Assembly: GCA_036340635.1 (NCBI GenBank)
Contig: JAYYYF010000028.1
Coordinates: 1-30,706 of the forward strand
From: GCA-002728855 sp036340635
GTDB lineage: Bacteria > Bacteroidota > Bacteroidia > Flavobacteriales > Flavobacteriaceae
Length of the DNA stretch: 30,706 nt
Reading direction: 5' to 3'
The position numbers were made by a program, and so were the translations under genes. Positions 24,666-30,706 of the stretch are shown in pieces (within the stretch, counting starts at the first letter, position 1; every line of letters starts with the position of its first letter). The notes beneath the pieces are model-generated. The model ran no database searches. It saw only the letters and a program-made list of their open reading frames with translations, and was not told the DNA's origin.

Positions 24666-25232
24666 TTGAAAAAAAACGCTTTTTTCTTGTATTTATTCTT
24701 GACATTTATTGGAGGACTTTTTGTTAGTGCTCAACAGGGGGCTATAATATATGAAGGATTTCATGAGGGAATGACCAAAGAGGAAGTTTTAATGGAATAT
24801 GAAAAGAATTCCTCAAAGTATACTAATATTATTTTTGGTAAAGGGATAGATTGGAAGATTGCTATTAATGGTTTTTCTTATAATGAGTATAATCTTTTAT
24901 ATGGGATTGATTTGATTCCTGTTGAAAAAGAGAATGATATGAGCAGTTATGATTTCACAAAAAACTGTCTTCATATTGCAAAAAAATTTATAGAGGATCA
25001 AGGATTTGAAGTTTTTTATAAACCTGATCAGTGGGATGCTCCAGCTGAATTTGATTCTTTTTGGGGGCTAATAATGATCAATAAAGAAAAAAATTTGGCA
25101 GCTCATTTTTTCCCTTCAAAGCTTAATTTTTTAATTAATGGAGAACCTGCTTATGAAGCTCATCTTAGGCTCATTAGTTATGAGCCTTTTATAAACGAGT
25201 TTGAAAATCTTAAATTGTATTATGATTATTAA
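24666..25232 (+). CDS. secreted protein of unknown function
   Basis: 188 residues starting at a TTG codon (24666), the only start that preserves the signal peptide MKKNAFFLYLFLTFIGGLFV ending SAQQ. The mature part begins GAIIYEGFHEGMTKEEVLME, followed by WKIAINGFSYNEYNLLYGID near 58-77 and the helix NCLHIAKKFIEDQGFEVFYK. This helix-then-sheet layout recalls small periplasmic BamE/SmpA-like folds, whose GMTxxEV motif it shares, but the assignment is a guess. It lies 82 bases after RidA and 18 before the DUF1080 gene on the same strand, so it may be co-transcribed with the latter. Confidence 0.7.
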   Translation: MKKNAFFLYLFLTFIGGLFVSAQQGAIIYEGFHEGMTKEEVLMEYEKNSSKYTNIIFGKGIDWKIAINGFSYNEYNLLYGIDLIPVEKENDMSSYDFTKNCLHIAKKFIEDQGFEVFYKPDQWDAPAEFDSFWGLIMINKEKNLAAHFFPSKLNFLINGEPAYEAHLRLISYEPFINEFENLKLYYDY

Positions 25233-25250
25233 TCTATTTTTCATTTGAAA

Positions 25251-26087
25251 ATGAATAAACTAGTTTTCCCTTTTCTTATTGGTATCGTTTTTATTTCTGG
25301 AATTTTCCTCTTTGTAAATATCCAAGGGGATGATCTTCATAAGGAATTAAAAGATGGCTGGGAGCAGAAAAACAAAATGAAAAAAATAATTGGTGTAGGA
25401 GCCATTGCTCCTTTAGATGCAGAAATTCTTTTTGACGGTAGTAGATTGATGCTAGATGAAAAATGGACATATTGGGATGGCCCAAGATTAAGGGCTGAAC
25501 TTCCAATAAAGTGGGAGATAATTGATGATCCACTTGATTCAGGTACTGTTCTTAGTTCTTTTGACCAGGCTTCTACAGGTGGAATTTATGGAGCAGCAGA
25601 TATTGTTACAAAAGAAAAATTTGAAGATTTTAGATTACATGTTGAGTTCTTAGTTTCTGAGCCTAAAGGCAATAGTGGGGTTTATCTCCAAAACAGATAT
25701 GAAATACAAATTCTCGATGGTGATTCTTCCGTTCATGGTATGGCAGCTGTAATAAATGAAAATCCTGCCCCATATGAGAATTATAACGGAACGGGGAAAT
25801 GGAATGCTTACGACATCAAATTTAGGGCTGCGCGTTTTAAAAAAGATTCACTTACAGAAAAGCCAATTGTAACAATGTATTTTAATGAGAAGAAAGTTCA
25901 TTCAAATATTCGTATTCAAAAAGTCTGGGGAGGTCCAAATTCTGGTATAGATGGAGGTAACAATGATGGTTATGGCATTACAAATAGGCTAGGAGGAATA
26001 AAATTACAATCTGAGGGATTTCATGTTTTGTATAGAAATATTTGGATTCAGAAGCTTAATATAAATGATCCAGACACAGATTTTTAA
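25251..26087 (+). CDS. DUF1080 (3-keto-disaccharide hydrolase-like) exported protein
   Basis: 278 residues from ATG 25251; a TTG two codons upstream is also possible. The N-terminal hydrophobic segment (FPFLIGIVFISGIFLFVNI) is a signal or anchor. The DUF1080 jelly-roll domain is clear: ILFDGSRLMLDEKWTYWDG near 59-77, FEDFRLHVEFLVSEPKGNSG then VYLQNRYEIQILD near 125-157, GKWNAYDIKFRAARF, and the closing LGGIKLQSEGFHVLYRNIWI. The fold is concanavalin-like. Some members hydrolyse 3-keto-glycosides made by Gfo/Idh/MocA-type oxidoreductases, which links it functionally to the Tat-exported oxidoreductase at 4827-6263, although the two are not adjacent. Confidence 0.87.
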   Translation: MNKLVFPFLIGIVFISGIFLFVNIQGDDLHKELKDGWEQKNKMKKIIGVGAIAPLDAEILFDGSRLMLDEKWTYWDGPRLRAELPIKWEIIDDPLDSGTVLSSFDQASTGGIYGAADIVTKEKFEDFRLHVEFLVSEPKGNSGVYLQNRYEIQILDGDSSVHGMAAVINENPAPYENYNGTGKWNAYDIKFRAARFKKDSLTEKPIVTMYFNEKKVHSNIRIQKVWGGPNSGIDGGNNDGYGITNRLGGIKLQSEGFHVLYRNIWIQKLNINDPDTDF

Positions 26088-26113
26088 AAAATAATTGAAT
26101 CGGTAAATCAATT

Positions 26114-26797
26114 TTATCTATTTCTCCCATATATTATTTTTATATCTGGTAGTTCAGTGAAGTAATAATGAACCCATATATAGAGGTGATTAAATAATGC
26201 GGCTAAAATTGCTGCTTCTGATTGAAATAAAATTCCAGGGATCCATAAGACAAGAAGCCCATATATGTACATTCCATTGGAGGTATATTTAAAAATCCCC
26301 TCTTTTACAAATGGTTTGTTTTTAAATTTTTCAGGTTCAAAGTGATCTATTCCACAAGCTCTTTCAAAACCAAAGTATTTTTTTACTGAATAAAAGAGAT
26401 AAAAACTAGGTAAAAAAAGTCCTAGTGATAATATATAAGAGACATAGGGATTTATTGTAATTGTCATTGAATTTGATATTGATAGACATATTATCACTAT
26501 TGGCCTGGATAGAATAAGTATAAAAAAAAATATTCTGTATATTTTAAAACCATTGTTTCCTAATAACTTAGTTATTCCCTTGTAAAACAATTCATATCGC
26601 CAACATAAAAGAACATAAATTTGATGCAATATAGGGACTAAAAGTGCTAGTATAAACAGGGTTTTTGTGTCAATTCCCCAAAGATGCCCGCTTAATATTT
26701 TATCGCCTGCATATATGTTTATGTAATGATTTATCAAATATAGTAATGAAAGCAATATTAAGAAGTGCCATATTTGGTATTTGAATATTTTTGCCAA
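26114..26797 (-). CDS. polytopic membrane protein of the PEMT/ICMT methyltransferase type
   Basis: 227 residues with five or six predicted membrane helices. The C-terminal third has the family arrangement: KPFVKEGIFKYTSNGMYIYG (in place of GPYRYVRHPMYLG), a hydrophobic pair of helices, then LYIWVHYYFTELPDIKIIYG, which resembles the xExPDLxxxFG close of phospholipid N-methyltransferases and isoprenylcysteine methyltransferases. The histidine of RHPMY is Ser-Asn here, so S-adenosylmethionine use is uncertain. It is convergent with the DUF1080 gene and divergent from the CDF transporter gene. Confidence 0.7.
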   Translation of the reverse strand: MAKIFKYQIWHFLILLSLLYLINHYINIYAGDKILSGHLWGIDTKTLFILALLVPILHQIYVLLCWRYELFYKGITKLLGNNGFKIYRIFFFILILSRPIVIICLSISNSMTITINPYVSYILSLGLFLPSFYLFYSVKKYFGFERACGIDHFEPEKFKNKPFVKEGIFKYTSNGMYIYGLLVLWIPGILFQSEAAILAALFNHLYIWVHYYFTELPDIKIIYGRNR

Positions 26798-26853
26798 GAG
26801 ATTACAATTTTTCGTTCAAGTAAGTTAGAAAAATTATTTGATTATGTTTTCAT

Positions 26854-26861
26854 TAAATTTG
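26854..26861 (+). promoter_or_regulatory. -7 promoter box TAAATTTG upstream of the CDF gene
   Basis: It is an exact TAnnTTTG match ending 19 bases before the ATG at 26881. A TTTG at 26837-26840 could be the -33 element, but the spacing of 13 is short. Confidence 0.45.
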
Positions 26862-26880
26862 ATTAATTAATTTTAGGTCA

Positions 26881-27498
26881 ATGTCGAACAAAAAAGTCCT
26901 TTTTTTTGCATTTTTGATAAACATGGCAATGATATTTGTCGATGTTATTTATGGTTTTATAATGAACTCTTCATCACTTCTTGGTGATGCGGCTCATAAT
27001 TCAGGAGATGCTTTTATTCTTGGTGCATCAATTTTAGTTGTATCATCTAAATCATATGTCAAAAATAATGTAAGTGCTCTAAAAGGTTTTATCATGTTAG
27101 TTTTTGGTATTCTGGCATTTTACCATATTTATAAAGCCATTACTTTCGGGTCACACTTAAATACAGGAACTCTTTTAGGTGTGGGTATTTTTTCCTTGGC
27201 AGGAAATGTTGTTGCTGCTATTTTGACTCATTCAAGGCATCAGCATGACATAAATATGAAGAGTGCTTATGTTTGTGCAAGGAATGATTCCATTAGTTCT
27301 GCAGGGATTGTGATTTCTGGATTACTTTTTTGGCTTACGGGATCAATTCTACCAGACATTTTAATTGGAACTTCAATTGCCTTATTTGTTTGTTATACTA
27401 GTTTTGAGATAATAAAAGAGAGCATTTTCAGCCCTTTTTGTAACTGTTGCGAGCATAAATTTCCTTGCCCAGAAACATGCTCCTGTGGTTGTTGTTAA
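26881..27498 (+). CDS. short cation-diffusion-facilitator (CDF) transporter with Cys-rich tail
   Basis: 205 residues, six hydrophobic segments, no cytoplasmic C-terminal ferredoxin-like domain. TM2 carries GDAAHNSGD with His39 and Asp43 (HxxxD, the zinc-type CDF motif). TM5 carries YVCARNDSISSAG, where Cys132 and Asp136 (CxxxD) replace the usual H/DxxxD. The last 20 residues hold eight cysteines (CNCC, CPETC, CSCGCC), suggesting a thiol metal-binding tail in the cytoplasm. CDF proteins expel Zn, Cd, Co or other divalent metals by proton antiport. The cysteine substitution and tail suggest a thiophilic metal such as Cd, Zn or Hg. A MerC-domain gene converges downstream, supporting a metal-resistance theme. 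Confidence 0.88.
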   Translation: MSNKKVLFFAFLINMAMIFVDVIYGFIMNSSSLLGDAAHNSGDAFILGASILVVSSKSYVKNNVSALKGFIMLVFGILAFYHIYKAITFGSHLNTGTLLGVGIFSLAGNVVAAILTHSRHQHDINMKSAYVCARNDSISSAGIVISGLLFWLTGSILPDILIGTSIALFVCYTSFEIIKESIFSPFCNCCEHKFPCPETCSCGCC

Positions 27499-27551
27499 AT
27501 CTTTTCCCATAAAATTGGCAGGGGTTTATATATTAGATTTGAAATAAGTTC

Positions 27552-27578
27552 TTAGCACACCTAACCTTTTTGTGTTAA
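27552..27578. terminator. weak hairpin between convergent CDF and MerC genes
   Basis: TTAGCACA at 27552-27559 can pair with TGTGTTAA at 27571-27578 (one G-U pair, 11-base loop). No strong T-tract follows on either strand, so it is at best a weak bidirectional terminator. Confidence 0.3.
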
Positions 27579-27583
27579 CATAT

Positions 27584-27988
27584 TTAAAAATTATGAATGC
27601 AACATTTGTCATCTTTGCACTGGCAATATTTTAAGTTGTAAATATGTAAAAAAGCAAGTAAAGAAGTAGCTCCATAGGTTATAAATTCTGGAAGATAAAT
27701 TAATTCAAATAAGTCATTAAATAATAGGATTGACAAGAATAACCAAGAGGACAAAAAAATAGTTTTCATAAACTTCTTGGAAGTTTTCTTCATAGAGTAA
27801 TAAACTGCAAAAAAAGAAAGAATGATAAAGAAAAAAGTGAGATATTCCCACCAGAAGGGTAGAAATTCACAACAACTTATAGTATGAGTTTGGGCTACAA
27901 ATAATAATGGCGTAGCCAAACAATGAGAAAGACACAAAGTAGATGTAAATAAACCTAAATAATCAGAATTATATATATTTATTTTCAT
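27584..27988 (-). CDS. MerC-domain membrane protein
   Basis: 134 residues with four hydrophobic segments. The N-terminal helix has CLSHCLATPLLF with Cys19 and Cys23, the MerC signature pair, and a second pair Cys38-Cys39 (TISCCEF) follows. The C-terminus ends with CQCKDDKCCIHNF, another thiol cluster. MerC in mer operons moves mercuric ion inward. In flavobacteria MerC-domain proteins often stand alone near metal genes with unclear substrates. Its 5' flank has a promoter-like AATATTTG and a perfect 16-bp palindrome, so metal-dependent repression or activation is likely. It converges on the CDF transporter gene. Confidence 0.85.
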   Translation of the reverse strand: MKINIYNSDYLGLFTSTLCLSHCLATPLLFVAQTHTISCCEFLPFWWEYLTFFFIILSFFAVYYSMKKTSKKFMKTIFLSSWLFLSILLFNDLFELIYLPEFITYGATSLLAFLHIYNLKYCQCKDDKCCIHNF

Positions 27989-28036
27989 TTCTCATTTAAT
28001 GTTTTTATAAGGAGACGAAATTAATAATCTTTATCT

Positions 28037-28066
28037 AATCTATTAATAGATTCAATGACAAATATT
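28037..28066 (-). promoter_or_regulatory. palindromic operator candidate and -7-like box upstream of the MerC gene
   Basis: AATCTATTAATAGATT at 28037-28052 is a perfect 16-bp palindrome, 49 bases before the MerC start. Six bases upstream of it on the minus strand is AATATTTG (28066-28059), one base off TAnnTTTG, so the palindrome would cover the transcription start, as an operator of a dimeric regulator would. Confidence 0.5.
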
Positions 28067-28662
28067 TACTGATGGAATATTCCAAAAATAAATTTTTGAA
28101 TTGTATTTGATGGCGTATAATGATCAGATTTAAAAAAAGAAATTGATTTAAATCCAACTTTTCCAAAGGTTTTTTTCATTGAATTTTCGTCATATTGGCT
28201 AATTTTTAAACCACTACATTTTTTGGGCCCTTCATTTGAAAATGTCCCTATTATTAGTTTTTTAGCAAAAAAAGAAACGTTATTTAAGTATTTATCAATC
28301 TCATTTTTCTTAGTCAAAAAATGAAATGATGCTCTATCATGACATAAATCATATTTTGTAGAACTTTTAAATTCAAGAATATCAGACTCAATCCAATTTA
28401 CTTTTTCCGCTTTTTCACCAAGTCTTTTTTTGGTTTTATTTATAGCATTTTTAGAAATATCAAGAATGGAAATGTTTTTATATCCAAGTTCTAAAAGACA
28501 ATCGACCAACATGCTTTGACCCCCACCAAGGTCAATTATACTTGATGATTTTGAAAGGTTAAGTGTTTGGATCAATTTCAGAGAAATCTCAGGGATCTTT
28601 TGTGTCCAGGACATTTGATTGGGCTCTTTAGAGGAATAGATATTTTCCCAGTGCCTTTTCAT
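28066..28662 (-). CDS. class I SAM-dependent methyltransferase
   Basis: 198 residues, cytoplasmic. It has the N-terminal HWENIYSSKEPNQMSWTQ (compare the xxxVSWYQ start of small-molecule methyltransferases), motif I IIDLGGGQSMLVDCLLELG near 42-60, LDISKNAI near 67-74, the acidic-loop SDILEF and YDLCHDRASFHFL near 105-117, and GTFSNEGPKKCSGL near 139-152. Close relatives include thiopurine/tellurite- and TehB-like methyltransferases, but the substrate cannot be told. The start codon overlaps the stop of the upstream membrane protein by 4 bases (ATGA, 28659-28662), implying translational coupling. Confidence 0.87.
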   Translation of the reverse strand: MKRHWENIYSSKEPNQMSWTQKIPEISLKLIQTLNLSKSSSIIDLGGGQSMLVDCLLELGYKNISILDISKNAINKTKKRLGEKAEKVNWIESDILEFKSSTKYDLCHDRASFHFLTKKNEIDKYLNNVSFFAKKLIIGTFSNEGPKKCSGLKISQYDENSMKKTFGKVGFKSISFFKSDHYTPSNTIQKFIFGIFHQ

Positions 28663-29099
28663 ATAGATTTATGGGCATATATGGATATAGAATATAGAAT
28701 TACAAGAACCCAAGCCAAATAAATAAAATGAGAGCTAGGGATCAGCATATGAGCCATAATGGTTCCAGATAAAACCATTAACCCAACACAAATTAAAAGG
28801 CTAATTCTAACTTTAGAATTTTTCACTAAACTTTTTCTTGAAAAAAGAAATATAAACAAACCTATTATTCCAACCCAGAGACCAAAAAATTGATAAATCT
28901 GCCTTAGATATCCAGGCAGAGTATTGTTTATTTCGGGTTCAAATAATTCATCAAAACTCATTTCTAACCGCTCTTCATTTGCAATTTTATCAAGCATCCA
29001 GGGCTCGTCAACAATCATCCATCTAGCACCAAGAAAGATCATGGTTATTCCCATAATTAAAAGAGGGATAGAGAACAAGGAAATTTTCTTTTTATCCAT
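28659..29099 (-). CDS. four-helix membrane protein of unknown function
   Basis: 146 residues with hydrophobic segments near 8-28, 66-86, 98-118 and 124-142. Between the first two is an acidic extracytoplasmic or cytoplasmic loop (DEPWMLDKIANEERLEMSFD then ELFEPEINN). I do not recognise a family; the topology resembles small DoxX-like or DUF-type inner-membrane proteins. The stop overlaps the methyltransferase start by ATGA, and the upstream ADP-ribosylglycohydrolase-fold gene is 26 bases away, so these three genes probably share one transcript. Confidence 0.75.
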   Translation of the reverse strand: MDKKKISLFSIPLLIMGITMIFLGARWMIVDEPWMLDKIANEERLEMSFDELFEPEINNTLPGYLRQIYQFFGLWVGIIGLFIFLFSRKSLVKNSKVRISLLICVGLMVLSGTIMAHMLIPSSHFIYLAWVLVILYSISIYAHKSI

Positions 29100-29125
29100 A
29101 TTTAAATATACAAAAAGAAGGCGGT

Positions 29126-30439
29126 TTATGGAATAATTATTTTATTTGAATCAAATATCCATTTATCTTGATATACGGAACCATTCATTTGATTTGAGAC
29201 TATTAAATCAACAATTTTAAGCCCTTTTTCAGCCATGTTTTCAAAAGTATCTATTCCATCATTATCAAAACCCTTTCTTGTTCTATGAATATTGAATTTT
29301 TCGGAGAATTTTCTATTAAACACTTTTTCTATACCATCTTTACCTAACATAAAACCTAAAAGTCCTGCCCATGTTGCGGTAGGATTGTCAGAATCCCAGC
29401 CTGCCAAAGTTCCAATTTTTATAGTTTCTTTTATATCTCCTTCGCCATAAAGCAAACTTATTATGCTCGCTCCAAAATTAATTCCTGCTGCAAAGCATCC
29501 ATTACAGGATTTATCTTTTGTAGCCCACAAATAGTTATCTTCTTGTCTAATTTGGTATTTGAGATTTAATTCATCTCTTGTTTCCTCCCATTTTTTTCCT
29601 TCAAGGTAGGAAGCTTTAACAAAGTCATACATTTTGGCAGAATAAGAATCATTTGGGAGATGCTTTCTTGCTTGATTTGCCATCCAGTGAATTTTATCTT
29701 TTAAAGAATTATGGGTTGTTTCAATTGAGGCTAAGGAGTACATTATAACATTAAATTCCGCAATCCATTTTGCATTTTTCCTTGCTGTGGTTAAAATAGG
29801 CAAGTGTGAAATTTCTAATGCTATGTCTGGTCTTGTTGGGGCAAAAAAACCAAATATTTCAGTGGTCAATTGGGCGTCAATCATTTCATAATGAATATTG
29901 TTTTTTGGGTTACTAGTCTCCGGTGGTAAAATGCCTTTTTGCATTAAATCGAAAGCTCTCTGGTTGGAAACCCAAAGAAAATTTTCTTCTTTTTTGTAAA
30001 TATGATTTAACCAACCTTTTTGAATTTGTTTACCACTTAGCTTGGGCGTATTGTCTTTTAAAATAATTTCCTGGTACATATATTCTATGTCAGTATCATC
30101 ATCAGCACCCCAAATACTGTCTTCATCTGCAAAGAAAAAAGTAATGGTTTCAGAATATTTGTTTGAGTCCCAAATGTTTGGTTCATCTTTCCCACCCCAA
30201 TTTTTTCTGGTATAAAAACCTTTGCCCTTACCTTCATGAGCAATCCCAATCTTGTCCATTTCTGTAATCAAACCCGTCCAATTACCTATGCATTGCCCTA
30301 ACCAAAACCCTTCTAATTTATTTTTGTACAAATCTTTTTGTATTATGGTTTTTCCTGTTTTGTAAACAAGTTTAGAATCATTTTCACATCCAAGAGAGAT
30401 TAAACTAATTATGATAATTATTTGATAAAGGATTTTCAT
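29126..30439 (-). CDS. ADP-ribosylglycohydrolase-fold lipoprotein
   Basis: 437 residues with a lipoprotein signal (MKILYQIIIIISLISLGC, lipid Cys18). The ARH/DraG fold (Pfam ADP_ribosyl_GH) is recognised by LEGFWLGQCIGNWTGLITE at 42-60, the first metal cluster ADDDTDIEY at 112-120, and the C-terminal AAGINFGASIISLLYGEGD, then GTLAGWDSDNPTATWAGLLG, equivalent to GGDTDTxAAxxGAxxG with DSDN in place of DTDT. Classical members remove ADP-ribose from proteins inside cells. An exported version probably acts on another N- or O-glycosidic bond. Related exported Bacteroidota proteins lie near carbohydrate genes. The substrate is unknown. The gene starts 42 bases from the end of the fructosamine-kinase-type gene. 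Confidence 0.85.
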   Translation of the reverse strand: MKILYQIIIIISLISLGCENDSKLVYKTGKTIIQKDLYKNKLEGFWLGQCIGNWTGLITEMDKIGIAHEGKGKGFYTRKNWGGKDEPNIWDSNKYSETITFFFADEDSIWGADDDTDIEYMYQEIILKDNTPKLSGKQIQKGWLNHIYKKEENFLWVSNQRAFDLMQKGILPPETSNPKNNIHYEMIDAQLTTEIFGFFAPTRPDIALEISHLPILTTARKNAKWIAEFNVIMYSLASIETTHNSLKDKIHWMANQARKHLPNDSYSAKMYDFVKASYLEGKKWEETRDELNLKYQIRQEDNYLWATKDKSCNGCFAAGINFGASIISLLYGEGDIKETIKIGTLAGWDSDNPTATWAGLLGFMLGKDGIEKVFNRKFSEKFNIHRTRKGFDNDGIDTFENMAEKGLKIVDLIVSNQMNGSVYQDKWIFDSNKIIIP

Positions 30440-30481
30440 TTAAGAAGATTTTATTATGATTTTAAGACCAAAATATACAAA

Positions 30482-30706
30482 TCAACTGTATTTTTTAACA
30501 ATTTTCATGACACTTTCGTAATAGCCTTTCCCAAAAAGTATCAGATGTACTAATAAAGGATATAATTGATGAATTTCAAGTCTCTCTTTCCAATTTGATC
30601 CTAAAGGGATAACCTCATTATAGGCTTCAATTGCTCTATTTGGTGGAGACCCAAACAAATGAAGCATTGCCCAATCAACATCAGGATGTCCAAAGTAAAC
30701 TGCTGG
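30482..30706 (-). CDS. fructosamine-kinase-family protein, C-terminal part (gene runs off the window)
   Basis: The frame is open to the window edge; the visible 75 residues read AVYFGHPDVDWAMLHLFGSP, then AIEAYNEVIPLGSNWKERLE, then IHQLYPLLVHLILFGKGY. This matches the C-terminus of fructosamine kinase / ketosamine-3-kinase proteins (DPAVYYGHREMDLAMxxLFGG; LYQLYPLLVHxxLFG), including the Gly-His/Asp segment after the activation-loop equivalent. The family phosphorylates sugar-amine adducts and helps reverse protein glycation. The ATG at 30667 is internal; the true start lies outside. It is upstream of, and co-directional with, the ADP-ribosylglycohydrolase-fold gene. Confidence 0.88.
   Translation of the reverse strand, partial: PAVYFGHPDVDWAMLHLFGSPPNRAIEAYNEVIPLGSNWKERLEIHQLYPLLVHLILFGKGYYESVMKIVKKYS

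Overview
The window reads as chromosomal DNA of a marine-type member of Bacteroidota, most likely a flavobacterium. It is AT-rich. It carries a giant protein ending in a type IX secretion (T9SS) sorting domain, paired with a PorP/SprF-family partner. It has many short lipoprotein signal peptides and exported metabolic enzymes. Several gene starts have boxes resembling the Bacteroidota -7 element (TAnnTTTG), and none shows an obvious Shine-Dalgarno site. I saw no rRNA, tRNA, CRISPR array or insertion sequence.

Left arm (1-6263): the 3' part of a LACTB-like serine beta-lactamase-family protein on the plus strand. Facing it is a minus-strand run: Gfo/Idh/MocA oxidoreductase with a Tat signal, small cupin, PHP-domain phosphoesterase, secreted propeller-like protein, and an M81 (MlrC-like) metallopeptidase lipoprotein. 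Nearly all look exported.

Centre (6264-14950): a divergent intergenic region leads into a protein of about 2537 residues with a right-handed beta-helix, four LamG domains, two cadherin-like domains, three Ig-like domains, thrombospondin-type-3 calcium repeats and a type B T9SS C-terminal domain. It overlaps by 4 bases with its PorP/SprF partner. Its signal peptide is intact but has no ATG, GTG or TTG start.

Right of centre (14960-19701): a T4 endonuclease V-type pyrimidine-dimer glycosylase overlapping a DUF1643 gene, an unknown secreted protein, a glycerate kinase/GntP-permease operon, and a divergent exported VOC protein.

Right arm (19719-26797): a group of exported enzymes and lipoproteins. 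It contains a Tat-like PLP enzyme of the isopenicillin-N-epimerase type, a second M81 lipoprotein, a tandem NTF2-like lipoprotein, a lipoprotein RidA, an unknown secreted protein, a DUF1080 glycoside-hydrolase-like protein and a PEMT/ICMT-like membrane protein. Exported M81, PLP and RidA genes lying together suggest extracytoplasmic breakdown of an unusual amide or peptide substrate. This is an inference from context.

Far right (26881-30706): a short CDF metal transporter with a Cys-rich tail converges on a MerC-domain protein that has a 16-bp perfect palindrome at its predicted promoter. Then come a SAM methyltransferase, a four-helix membrane protein, an ADP-ribosylglycohydrolase-fold lipoprotein, and the 3' end of a fructosamine-kinase-family gene cut by the window edge.
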